Source of the DNA: Bradyrhizobium sp. BR 10289
GTDB taxonomy: Bacteria > Pseudomonadota > Alphaproteobacteria > Rhizobiales > Xanthobacteraceae
Assembly: GCF_019455385.1 (NCBI RefSeq)
Contig: NZ_JACOFR010000005.1
Span: 248,001-312,000 of the forward strand
Length of the DNA: 64,000 nucleotides
Reading direction: 5' to 3'
Shown: one piece after another, positions 53,058-61,640 of the stretch
Position numbering within the stretch: the first letter of the stretch is position 1
Layout of the letters: each line of letters starts with the position of its first letter
The notes under the pieces: generated by a model
Told to the model about the DNA's origin: nothing
Database searches by the model: none
What the model saw: the letters and a program-made list of their open reading frames with translations, nothing else
Position numbers and translations under genes: made by a program

Positions 53058-53609
53058 ATGTATAACTTAGCTCAGCATCTGCCTGTGAGCAGGGAAGAGT
53101 TTCGTGAAGGGATGGCGCGTTTGCCTGCTGCCGTCAACATTGTTGCCACCGACGGTGTAGGCGGAAGAGCAGGATTTACTGCCTCTGCGGTCTGCAGCGT
53201 AACGGACAGGCCGCCGACACTGTTGGTCTGCCTCAACAGAGAGGCTTCCGTGTATCCGGTCTTCCTCAGAAACGAGGTGATCAGCGTCAACACGCTGGGC
53301 CCAGCGAGCGAGGATTTGTCGCGGATTTTCGGTGGCAAGACGCCCATGGATGAACGCTTCCGCGCTGCAGAATGGTCGAGAGGCGTCTCAGGAGCCCCGA
53401 TTTTAATAGGAGCTTCCGTAGCTTTCGACTGTCGTCGGGTGCAGACGTCAAGCATAGGGACACACGACGTCATTTTTTGCGAGGTATTGGCGATCTATCG
53501 CCATCTCACGTCGGCAAGCTTGGTCTATGTCGACCGCAATTACCATGTGATCGGAGAACGCCTCCAACCAAGCGGTAATGATCTCTCCAAGAGCGTCGCG
53601 CATGCTTAG
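53058..53609 (+). CDS. rutF: FMN reductase RutF
   Basis: A 183-residue flavin reductase (FMN-binding split barrel): FREGMARLPAAVNIVATDGVGGRAGFTASAVCSVTDRPPTLLVCLNREAS, VNTLGPASEDLSRIFGGKTPMDERF and THDVIFCEVLAIY. It supplies FMNH2 to RutA. It ends the operon; rutG, the usual last gene encoding the uracil permease, is missing here and the next kilobase has no gene. Confidence 0.94.
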   Translation: MYNLAQHLPVSREEFREGMARLPAAVNIVATDGVGGRAGFTASAVCSVTDRPPTLLVCLNREASVYPVFLRNEVISVNTLGPASEDLSRIFGGKTPMDERFRAAEWSRGVSGAPILIGASVAFDCRRVQTSSIGTHDVIFCEVLAIYRHLTSASLVYVDRNYHVIGERLQPSGNDLSKSVAHA

Positions 53610-54604
53610 CTCATCGAAATTCAACTCCTCGAGCCAACCAACCAGAAACGACGCCGGATTGAAATGCCTCGGCGTGGAGTCCGTTTCAAAAAATCGCATG
53701 TGATCGCTCGCCGCTCCGCCGTGACGCCGTTCTGTGTCGACGTCAAAATCTTCACCGAGCGCTTACCCAGAGGGATAGTGGCTACGTTGGCACGCCGACT
53801 TATTTTTGCCGGCGGCGAATCGCGCACAAACGGCTGCTCTTGGCGGACTATCGAGATCCAAGTTAGGCTGCTCGCCAATAAGAAAACAGGGCCTCCGAAA
53901 TAGTGGGTTTCGCGATGTAGCGGACCACTGACTCGAACCCCCGACAACTCAGCGATAGCGGCGTACAGCCCCCATCACCAACGGCGCGAGGCGGCTCCCG
54001 GTCGGTTAACCTCGGCCGGAGATCCCGCCGCGCATTCAAAGATGCCTACGCCTCGCGCAGCTCAGTTCTTCTTCGAGAGCGCCGCAACGAAATCGCAACG
54101 AATTAGGCGAAACGACCGTGAACAAAACGGGATGGAAGTGACTGTCACATCAAGAAATATCAATAGCTTAGAAGATACGCACTGCGTTCGGGACGCAGGG
54201 AACGCCCTCGGTCAGATCGCTACCTGAAGGGAATGTCGGTATCGGTGGTTGCGCCTCCGGGATTTGAACCTGCAATTCAAACCGTGTGAAATTCTGACCA
54301 GAGACACCGCCTGCTAGCATACGATAGTGGTATCGAAAATTCGCTCGCTTGCGATTTTTCGCGACACAGGCCGCTTTCAGCCGACTGGTAGCCCGAGATC
54401 TTTCAATATTCCCCTGCGTGAGCGTAAAGCTGCGCTTATCCCAGGGCTCACGAACTGCCCTATGCGTAAGATTGGCTGAGATATCGTAGGTTTAGTTGGT
54501 GTTGGGAAAGGCGGTAGCGCTCCAGGGACCCAAACCCCCGACGATCCCGCGGGAGCTGGGTTTGCGGCTATATGGAATGCGTACGCGCTTAGTAGAGTGA
54601 CAGG
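53610..54604. other. Gene-free strip with tRNA-3'-end-like fragments
   Basis: About 1 kb with no credible protein. On the minus strand there are three T-arm-like pieces: around 53928-53950 (GGGGGTTCGAGTC), around 54247-54275 (GGTTCAAATCC, then a CCA-like end GCAACCA reading out at 54247) and around 54523-54545 (GGGGGTTTGGGTCC). None has a full cloverleaf and the T-stems pair poorly, so they look like decayed tRNA ends. Base composition changes right after this strip. A former integration junction is an inference. Confidence 0.45.
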
Positions 54605-55033
54605 TTACCCCGCGTTGGCCTTCAGTCCCGCCGCCTGGATGCCGGCGACCGCGCAGGCCTCGTCATTGTCGGAGGTGTCGCCGGAGACGCCGACCGCGCC
54701 GAGCAGCGTGGTGCCGTCCATGATCAGCACGCCGCCAGGGACCGGCACGAGCGCGCCCTTGGCGATCGTGTTCACGGCGTCGATGAAATAGGCCTGCTCC
54801 TGGGCGCGCTGATACAGCGCGCGCGAGCCCATGCCCATGGCGAGGGCGCCATAGGCCTTGCCGTGGGCGATCTCGGCACGCATCAGGCTGGTGCCGTCCT
54901 GCGCGGCGGCGATCTTCAGCACGCCGCGGGCGTCGAGGATGGTGACGACCAGCGGCTTCAGCTTCAGCTCGGTGGATTTTGCGAAGGCGGCATCGAGGAT
55001 CTTTCGGGCGGTGTCGAGCGTGAGTTCAGCCAT
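54605..55033 (-). CDS. GlcG/HbpS-like protein
   Basis: A 142-residue protein of the GlcG/PduO-C/HbpS family (DUF336): LTLDTARKILDAAFAKSTELKLKPLVVTILDARGVLKIAAAQDG, then GVLIMDGTTLLGAVGVSGDTSDNDEACAVAGIQA. Members bind haem or cobalamin, or accompany glycolate oxidase genes. Its first eight bases overlap the end of the FAD/Fe-S oxidoreductase gene, so it is translated after it; the pairing resembles the glc gene cluster of enteric bacteria. Confidence 0.9.
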   Translation of the reverse strand: MAELTLDTARKILDAAFAKSTELKLKPLVVTILDARGVLKIAAAQDGTSLMRAEIAHGKAYGALAMGMGSRALYQRAQEQAYFIDAVNTIAKGALVPVPGGVLIMDGTTLLGAVGVSGDTSDNDEACAVAGIQAAGLKANAG

Positions 55034-58001
55034 GGCTGGTTTCCTTTTCGGTGTGAGAGGTGGAATTGATGTCGGCGCGATCGAGGCTCATCGCCAGCAC
55101 GCGCGCGACGTGAAGTGCCGCGCGCTGCGCGCCGTCGTGGATCTGGTGTCGGCAGGAGGTGCCGTCGGCAACAACCAGCGTGGACTGATCGGCCTTGCGC
55201 ACGGCGGGTAGCAGTGACAACTCGGCCATCTCGATCGAGGCATCATAGGTGTCGGCGCCATAGCCGAAGGCGCCGGCCATGCCGCAGCAGCTTGACTCGA
55301 TGGTCTCGACTTTCAGGCCGGGAACCAGGCGCAGCACCTGCTCGACCGGCTTGAAGGCACCGAAGGATTTTTGGTGGCAATGGCCGTGCACCAATGCCTT
55401 CTCTGCGACGGCGCCGAGCGGCAATTGCAGCCGGCCGGCTTCCGCCTCGCGCACCAGAAATTCCTCGAAGGTCAGCGCGTGAGCGCCGACAGCCTTGGCG
55501 TCGTTGTCCTTGCGCAACGAGGCGAGCTCGTCGCGCAGCGTCAGGAGGCAGCTCGGCTCAAGGCCGACGATCGGCACGCCGCGTGCCGCGAAGGGCGCGA
55601 AGACGGTCACCAGACGATCGAGTTCGGACCGGGCTTCATCGACAAGACCGGCGGACAGGAAGGTGCGGCCGCAGCAGAGGGGCCGGCTGCCGTTCGCAGG
55701 CTTGGGCAGATGCACGCGATAGCCGCCCGCCGTCAGCACGCGCAGCGCGGCGTCGAGGTTTTCGCGCTCATAGATGCGATTGAAGGTGTCGGCGAAGAGG
55801 ACGACTTCGCGGCCGGTCTCCGGTCCGACCGTTTCCGCCGGCGGTACGAACACATCGCTGCGGAAGGCGGGCAGCCCACGGCGCGCGCTGATGCCGGTAA
55901 AGCGCTCGAACAGCTTTCGCAGCAGCGGACTATGGTTGCGCAAATTCGCCAGCGGCGCGAAGCGCGCGGCGAGGCCGGCATAGCGCGGGAGGTAGCCGAC
56001 CAGGCGGTCGCGCAGTGTCAGGCCGTGGGAGGCGCCGCGCGCGGCGAGCACCTCGATCTTCATCTTGGCCATGTCGACGCCGGTCGGGCATTCGTGGCGG
56101 CAGGCCTTGCAGGAGACGCAGAGTTTGAGGGTCTCCATCATCTCGTCGGAGGACAGCGCATCGGGGCCGAGCTGGCCGGAGATCGCGAGCCGCAGCGTGT
56201 TGGCACGCCCGCGCGTGACATCCTTCTCGTTGCGCGTCGTGCGATAGGACGGGCACATCACGCCGCCCTCGAGCTTGCGGCAGGCGCCGTTGTTGTTGCA
56301 CATCTCGACCGCGCCCTGGAAGCCGCCGCCGGCGCCGGGATAAGCGGACCAGTCGAGTTTTGTTCTCAGCTCAGCGACGCGATAGTCGGGCTTGAAGCGG
56401 AACAGCGAGCGATCGTCCATCTTGGGCGCGTCGACGATCTTGCCGGGGTTGAGCACGCCATCAGGGTCGAAGCGATGCTTGACCTCGCGGAAGTCGGCGA
56501 CGAGACGTTCGCCGAACATGGTCTCGTGGAATTCGGAGCGCACCAGGCCGTCGCCATGCTCGCCGGAATGCGAGCCCTTGTATTCGCGCACCAGCGCGAA
56601 GGCTTCCTCGGCGATGGCGCGCATCGCCTTGACGTCCTTTTCCAGCTTCAAATTCAGCACGGGGCGCACATGCAGGCAGCCTTCGGAGGCGTGCGCATAC
56701 ATCGTGCCGCTGGTGCCGTGCCTGGCGAACACTTCGTTCAGCCGCGCCGTGTAGTCGGCGAGGTGCGGCAGCGGAACGGCGCAGTCCTCGACGAAGGAGA
56801 CCGGCTTGCCCTCCTGCTTCATCGACATCATGACGTTGAGGCCGGCCGCACGGAAATCGGCGATGCCGCTCTGCAGCGCCGGCTCGGTGATCTCCACCAC
56901 GCCGCCCCATTTGCGCGGCTCGTTGGTCCAGCCAAAGCCAAGATCGCCCATGAGCTGAGAGAGCTGCTTGAGGCGCACTAGATTGTCCGTCTGGTCTTCC
57001 TCGGCGAACTCGACCACCAGGACGGCATCCGGATCGCCCTTGATGGCGGCGTTGATGATCGGCTTGAACATCGCGATATCGCGGCCGAGCGCGAGCATGG
57101 TGCGGTCGACCAGCTCGACCGCGATCGGTTTCAGCTTGACCAGATGCTGGGCCGCGTCCATGGCTTCGTAAAAGCTGCCGAAATGGCAGACACCCAGCGC
57201 CTTGTTGCGGATCACCGGCCAGAGCTTCAGCTCGACCTTGGTCGTAAAGGCGAGGGTGCCCTCGGAGCCGACCAGCAGATGCGCCATGTTGTTGCGCGCA
57301 TTGCGCGGCACCAGCGCATCGAGATTGTACCCACCGACGCGGCGCTGCACTTGTGGGAAGCGCGCCGCGATCTCGTCGGCTTCGCGCATCCCGAGATCGA
57401 GCATGTCGCGGAACAGGGCGCGCATGGTCTCGGCGGCGTCGCTGTCCGAGAGATCGCGCGACACCTCGCCAAAACGGCTCAGTGTGCCGTCGGCGAGCGA
57501 AGCCTCCATCGACAGCGTATTGTCGCGCATGGTGCCGTAGCGAAGCGAGCGGCCGCCGCAGGAATTGTTGCCGGCCATGCCGCCGATGGTGGCGCGCGAG
57601 GCGGTGGAGACGTCGACCGGAAACCACAGGCCGTGCTTTTTGAGCTGCCGGTTGAGATCGTCGAGCACGATGCCCGGCTCGACCACGCAGGTGCGGCCCT
57701 CGACGTCGAGCGACAGGATCTTGTTGAGATGCTTGGAGAGATCGACCACCAGCCCGTCATTGACGGTCTGGCCGCATTGCGAGGTGCCGCCGCCGCGCGG
57801 GGTGACCTTCACGCCCTCATCGCGCGCGATCGCCAGGGCCCGCAGGGCCTCGTCCATGGTTTTAGGCACGACCACGCCCGCGGGCATGATCTGGTAGAAC
57901 GAGGCGTCCGTGGCGTAGCGGCCACGGCTGAAGCGATCGAACAGGACGTCGCCGGTCATGTCCGCGCGCATGCGCCGTTCGAGCGAGGAGGCGTTTGTCA
58001 T
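55026..58001 (-). CDS. FAD and Fe-S 2-hydroxyacid oxidase/dehydrogenase, single-chain
   Basis: A 991-residue protein that joins an FAD_binding_4/FAD-oxidase-C half (MTPRGGGTSQCGQTV-like PRGGGTSQCGQT and GRATIGGMAGNNSCGGRSLRYGTM-like segment near 110-140) to a GlcF-like half with a 4Fe-4S motif CVSCKACRHECPTGVDMAK and CCG domains (LCCGRTFLSAGL, SSCCGMAGAFG). Such YdiJ/D-2-hydroxyglutarate or D-lactate-type dehydrogenases oxidise 2-hydroxyacids at the membrane or in cytosol. ATG 57999-58001 starts MTNASSLERRM. With glyoxylate aminotransferases nearby, glycolate or a related acid is a likely substrate. Confidence 0.9.
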   Translation of the reverse strand: MTNASSLERRMRADMTGDVLFDRFSRGRYATDASFYQIMPAGVVVPKTMDEALRALAIARDEGVKVTPRGGGTSQCGQTVNDGLVVDLSKHLNKILSLDVEGRTCVVEPGIVLDDLNRQLKKHGLWFPVDVSTASRATIGGMAGNNSCGGRSLRYGTMRDNTLSMEASLADGTLSRFGEVSRDLSDSDAAETMRALFRDMLDLGMREADEIAARFPQVQRRVGGYNLDALVPRNARNNMAHLLVGSEGTLAFTTKVELKLWPVIRNKALGVCHFGSFYEAMDAAQHLVKLKPIAVELVDRTMLALGRDIAMFKPIINAAIKGDPDAVLVVEFAEEDQTDNLVRLKQLSQLMGDLGFGWTNEPRKWGGVVEITEPALQSGIADFRAAGLNVMMSMKQEGKPVSFVEDCAVPLPHLADYTARLNEVFARHGTSGTMYAHASEGCLHVRPVLNLKLEKDVKAMRAIAEEAFALVREYKGSHSGEHGDGLVRSEFHETMFGERLVADFREVKHRFDPDGVLNPGKIVDAPKMDDRSLFRFKPDYRVAELRTKLDWSAYPGAGGGFQGAVEMCNNNGACRKLEGGVMCPSYRTTRNEKDVTRGRANTLRLAISGQLGPDALSSDEMMETLKLCVSCKACRHECPTGVDMAKMKIEVLAARGASHGLTLRDRLVGYLPRYAGLAARFAPLANLRNHSPLLRKLFERFTGISARRGLPAFRSDVFVPPAETVGPETGREVVLFADTFNRIYERENLDAALRVLTAGGYRVHLPKPANGSRPLCCGRTFLSAGLVDEARSELDRLVTVFAPFAARGVPIVGLEPSCLLTLRDELASLRKDNDAKAVGAHALTFEEFLVREAEAGRLQLPLGAVAEKALVHGHCHQKSFGAFKPVEQVLRLVPGLKVETIESSCCGMAGAFGYGADTYDASIEMAELSLLPAVRKADQSTLVVADGTSCRHQIHDGAQRAALHVARVLAMSLDRADINSTSHTEKETSHG

Positions 58002-58075
58002 CCCTGATCCCGGACTGCCCCAGCGAGGCGAAGGCCTTGCTGAGTTATTCATTATTATCCATGACCGATTATATT

Positions 58076-58088
58076 ATGAATTCAAAAT
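58076..58088. promoter_or_regulatory. GntR site candidate, copy 1
   Basis: ATGAATTCAAAAT lies 75 bases upstream of the oxidoreductase start at 58001 and just after the GntR gene. The same 13-mer with one change (ATGAATGCAAAAT) occurs at 58922-58934 on the other side of the GntR gene. Confidence 0.45.
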
Positions 58089-58105
58089 GAGGAAGCCGGC
58101 GCCGC

Positions 58106-58852
58106 TCAAGGCGTCGCTGGCGCGTCCTCTTGGGGCTCGGTCAGGTGCTCGATCGCGGCTGTCCGCTTGTTGCGCAGGTGCTGGAACAGGATGTCGCTGA
58201 GCTCGCTGCCGGCACGCCGGCGCAGCGCATCCAGAATCGCCTCGTGCTCGCGCATCGCCTCCGCCCAGCGCTGCCGCTTGCGGGCGAAATTGGCGGAGTA
58301 GCGGACGCGGCGAATGCGGCCGGCGAAATTGGCGTAGGCGGTCTCCAGCGTCGCGTTGCGCGCGGCCGTGACGATGCTCTCATGGATACGCTGGTTGGTC
58401 TGGAAATAGCCGTGCATGTCGCGGTGCAGATAGTGGCCGTACATCTCGTAATGCAATTGCTCGATCGCGGTGATTTCCGCGTCCGTCATGGCCTCGCAGG
58501 CAAGGCGCCCGGCGAGACTCTCCAGGCCGGCCATCACGTCGAACAGTTCCTCGAGATCGCGCTGGCTGAGTTGGCGCACGCGCGCGCCGCGGTTGGGGAG
58601 GAGCTCGATCAACCCCTCGGCGGCGAGCACCTTCAGTGCCTCGCGCAAGGGCGTGCGGGAGATGCCGAGCATCTCGCAGAGCTGCCGCTCGGGAACGCGC
58701 CCGCCCTCGGGAATGTTGCCCTCGACCACATAGTCGCGCAGCCGCAGCAGGATCTCGCCGTGAAGCGAGGCCTCCTGACGTTCGCCGCCATTTGTAGCGG
58801 GCGAGGCGATCGGAACCCCGCTGTCGGGAATCGTGGATTTCATTTGCAGCAC
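58106..58852 (-). CDS. GntR-family (FCD-type) regulator
   Basis: A 248-residue FadR-type regulator: LHGEILLRLRDYVVEGNIPEGGRVPERQLCEMLGISRTPLREALKVLAAEGLIELLPNRGARVRQLSQRDLEELFDVMAGLESLAGRLACEAMTD spans the winged helix and the start of the helical FCD domain. It lies between the oxidoreductase gene (same strand, downstream) and a divergent aminotransferase gene. Matching 13-mers flank it, so it likely controls both units; glycolate- or glyoxylate-like acids are plausible effectors. Confidence 0.9.
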   Translation of the reverse strand: MLQMKSTIPDSGVPIASPATNGGERQEASLHGEILLRLRDYVVEGNIPEGGRVPERQLCEMLGISRTPLREALKVLAAEGLIELLPNRGARVRQLSQRDLEELFDVMAGLESLAGRLACEAMTDAEITAIEQLHYEMYGHYLHRDMHGYFQTNQRIHESIVTAARNATLETAYANFAGRIRRVRYSANFARKRQRWAEAMREHEAILDALRRRAGSELSDILFQHLRNKRTAAIEHLTEPQEDAPATP

Positions 58853-58921
58853 AGTAGTTTGCCTGGTTGGTCGCGTCGATGTCCGTAATCGAATACCAAA
58901 TTATGATTGAAAGGACAAAAA

Positions 58922-58934
58922 ATGAATGCAAAAT
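58922..58934. promoter_or_regulatory. GntR site candidate, copy 2
   Basis: ATGAATGCAAAAT, 43 bases before the aminotransferase start at 58977, differs at one position from the copy at 58076-58088. It is in the divergent gap with the GntR gene. Confidence 0.45.
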
Positions 58935-58976
58935 AGTCGTCGGAGCCGGCCAGAATCCGTCGATAGGGAGGTTTGC

Positions 58977-60179
58977 ATGCACCAGGGACGCCATTTCCTT
59001 CAGATTCCGGGCCCGAGCCCGGTCCCCGAGCGCGTCCTGCGCGCCATGGACATGCCTGTGATCGACCACCGCAGCGCCGAGTTCGGCGCGCTCGGCCGCT
59101 CCGTGCTCGAAGGCAGCCAAAGGATTTTCCAGACCAAGGGTCCGGTCATCATCTTCCCCTCGTCAGGGACCGGAGCCTGGGAGGCCGCGATTGTCAACAC
59201 GCTGTCGCCGGGCGACAAAGTGCTGATGGTCGAGACCGGACATTTCGCCACGCTGTGGCGGCAGATGGCGGGGCGCTTTGGCATCGAGGTTGATTTCGTG
59301 CCCGGCGACTGGCGCCGCGGCGCCGACCCGGCCGTGATCGAAGCAAAGCTCACCGACGACAAGGCGCGCGCGATCAAGGCCGTGATGGTCGTGCACAACG
59401 AGACCTCGACCGGCGCGACCAGCCGTATCGCTGAAATCCGCGCCGCGATCGATCGCACCTCGCATCCGGCGCTGCTGATGGTCGACACCATCTCCTCGCT
59501 CGGTTCGGTCGACTACCGCCACGACGAGTGGAAGGTCGATGTCAGCGTCAGCTGCTCGCAGAAGGGTTTTATGCTGCCGCCCGGTCTCGGCTTCAACGCG
59601 ATCTCGGAGAAGGCGCTTGCCGCATCCAAGACCAACAAGATGCCGCGCTCCTATTTCGACTGGGCGGAGATGCTCAAGCCCAACGCCAACGGCTTCTTTC
59701 CCTACACGCCGGCGACCAATCTGCTCTACGGCCTGCGCGAGGCGATCGCGATGCTGCTGGAGGAGGGGCTCGACAACGTGTTCGCGCGGCATCAGCGGCT
59801 CGCTGCTGCAACCCGCGCCGCGGTCAATCATTGGGGCCTCGAAGTGCTCTGCCAGGAGCCGTCGGAGTTCTCGCCGGTGCTCACCGCGGTGCTGATGCCG
59901 CCGGGGCATGACGCCGATCAATTCCGCAAGGTCGTGCTCGAGAATTACAACATGTCGCTCGGCTCCGGCCTCTCCAAGGTCGCTGGAAAGGTCTTCCGCA
60001 TCGGCCATCTCGGCGAATGCAATGCGCTGACGCTGCTTGGTGCGCTCACTGGCGTTGAGATGGGGCTGTCGGTTGCCGGCGTGCCGCACCTCTCCGGCGG
60101 TGTCGATGTCGCGATGAAGCTGCTGGAGCAGCGCCCGCAGGGCAATGCGTCGCCGCATCTGAAAGTCGTGAGCACCTAA
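58977..60179 (+). CDS. Serine-glyoxylate aminotransferase-like enzyme, copy 1
   Basis: A 400-residue class V aminotransferase: GRHFLQIPGPSPVPERVLRAMDMPVIDHR at the start, IIFPSSGTGAWEAAIVNTLSPGDKVLM for the phosphate cup, VDTISSLGSVD and the PLP lysine in SCSQKGFMLPPGLGF. It transfers an amino group from serine or alanine to glyoxylate, giving glycine. AGGGAGG six bases upstream fixes ATG 58977. It opens a plus-strand unit with an MFS and a second copy, divergent from GntR. Confidence 0.92.
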   Translation: MHQGRHFLQIPGPSPVPERVLRAMDMPVIDHRSAEFGALGRSVLEGSQRIFQTKGPVIIFPSSGTGAWEAAIVNTLSPGDKVLMVETGHFATLWRQMAGRFGIEVDFVPGDWRRGADPAVIEAKLTDDKARAIKAVMVVHNETSTGATSRIAEIRAAIDRTSHPALLMVDTISSLGSVDYRHDEWKVDVSVSCSQKGFMLPPGLGFNAISEKALAASKTNKMPRSYFDWAEMLKPNANGFFPYTPATNLLYGLREAIAMLLEEGLDNVFARHQRLAAATRAAVNHWGLEVLCQEPSEFSPVLTAVLMPPGHDADQFRKVVLENYNMSLGSGLSKVAGKVFRIGHLGECNALTLLGALTGVEMGLSVAGVPHLSGGVDVAMKLLEQRPQGNASPHLKVVST

Positions 60180-60236
60180 AGACCGCGCGGAACACACGAG
60201 CGGCGATCATAAAAAAAGCAAACAGGGAGGGTGGAG

Positions 60237-61520
60237 ATGGGGATCAGGTTCAAGGCCACGCATGTCGTCTTGGCGATGCTCTGCGCGATGTATTTCATCA
60301 CCTATGTCGACCGGGTGAATATCGGCACGGCCGCGGGCGAGATCCAGAAGGAGCTGGGCCTGTCCAACACCCAGCTCGGTCTCGTGTTCTCCGCCTTCGC
60401 CTATCCCTATCTGCTGTTCCAGGTGATCGGCGGCTGGGTCGGCGATCATTTCGGGCCGCGCAAGACGTTGTTCTGGTGCGGCATGATCTGGGCCGTCGCC
60501 ACCATCTTGACCGGCTTCGTCACCGGTCTCGCCGCTCTGTTCGTCGCACGCTTCGCGCTGGGCTTTGGCGAGGGCGCGACGTTTCCGACCGCCACACGCG
60601 CGATGCAATACTGGACGCCGGCGAACCGCCGCGGCTTTGCGCAAGGCCTGACCCATTCCTTTGCCCGGCTCGGCAATGCCGTGACACCGCCGGTAGTGGC
60701 GCTTCTGATCCTCTGGCTGACCTGGCGCGGCGCCTTTGTCGTGCTCGGCTTCGTCAGCCTGATCTGGGGCGTGATCTGGGTCTGGTATTTCCGCAACGAG
60801 CCGAAGGAGCATGCTTCCATCACCGAGGCCGAGCTCGCCGCGTTGCCGCCGCGCCCGACCGGTGAGCGCCCGCGAGTGCCATGGGGGCCGCTGCTCGGGC
60901 GGATGTGGCCGGTGACCCTGACCTATTTCTGCTACGGCTGGTGCCTGTGGCTGTACCTGAACTGGCTGCCGCTGTTCTTCAAGAATAACTACAGCCTCGA
61001 CATCAAGAACTCGGCGCTGTTTGCCTCCGGCGTGTTCTTCGCTGGCGTGGTCGGCGACAGCGTTGGCGGCGTGCTCTCGGACAAGATCCTCGACCGCACC
61101 GGCAATGTCCGCCTGGCGCGGCTGAGCGTGACCGTTGCCGGATTTACCGGGGCCCTGCTATCGCTGCTTCCGATCCTGTTCGTCCACGACATCACGGTTG
61201 TCGCGCTGTGTCTGTCGGCCGGCTTCTTCTGCGCTGAGCTGGTGATCGGCCCGATGTGGTCGATCCCGATGGACATCGCCCCGAAATATTCGGGCACCGC
61301 GTCGGGTCTCATGAACACGGGCTCGGCCTTCGCCGCCATCGTCTCGCCGCTGGTTGCCGGCTTCGTGATCGACGCGACCGGCAACTGGTACCTGCCGTTC
61401 CTGATGTCGATGGGCCTGCTGCTGCTCGGCGGCTTTTCGGCCTTCCTGATGCACCCGGAGCGCCCGTTCACGGATGCCGAAGGGCTGGCGCCGTCAGGAA
61501 AGGTGGTGGCCGCGGAATAG
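60237..61520 (+). CDS. MFS transporter, anion:cation symporter (GarP/TtuB-like)
   Basis: A 427-residue, 12-helix MFS: FITYVDRVNIGTAAGEIQKELGLSNTQLGLVFSAFAYPYLLFQVIGGWVGDHFGPRKTLF gives helices 1-2 and motif A, and RFALGFGEGATFPTATRAMQYWTPANRRGFAQG helix 4-5, typical of the D-galactonate/tartrate/phthalate ACS family. GGAGG seven bases before ATG 60237 sets the start; GTG 60231 is in frame. It lies between the two aminotransferase genes and likely imports a hydroxyacid such as glycolate, glycerate or an aldarate. Confidence 0.9.
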   Translation: MGIRFKATHVVLAMLCAMYFITYVDRVNIGTAAGEIQKELGLSNTQLGLVFSAFAYPYLLFQVIGGWVGDHFGPRKTLFWCGMIWAVATILTGFVTGLAALFVARFALGFGEGATFPTATRAMQYWTPANRRGFAQGLTHSFARLGNAVTPPVVALLILWLTWRGAFVVLGFVSLIWGVIWVWYFRNEPKEHASITEAELAALPPRPTGERPRVPWGPLLGRMWPVTLTYFCYGWCLWLYLNWLPLFFKNNYSLDIKNSALFASGVFFAGVVGDSVGGVLSDKILDRTGNVRLARLSVTVAGFTGALLSLLPILFVHDITVVALCLSAGFFCAELVIGPMWSIPMDIAPKYSGTASGLMNTGSAFAAIVSPLVAGFVIDATGNWYLPFLMSMGLLLLGGFSAFLMHPERPFTDAEGLAPSGKVVAAE

Positions 61521-61640
61521 AATGGGGGCGGCGGAGGTCCACCGCTTATGCATGGGAGCAGCCCTTTGGAGAGGGGACAAGCCGGTCAAATGGTGCTATT
61601 CGGCGGCCACCAAAATAAGGCTAGACCGGGAAGGACGCCT

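Noticed and set aside
54247..54320. A functional tRNA gene on the minus strand
   Set aside because: Only the T-arm-like and CCA-like part can be seen; T-stem pairing fails and no anticodon arm or 5' acceptor strand was found.
55371..56981. A 536-codon plus-strand frame opposite the FAD/Fe-S oxidase
   Set aside because: Antisense to a protein with clear motifs; composition is that of a shadow frame.
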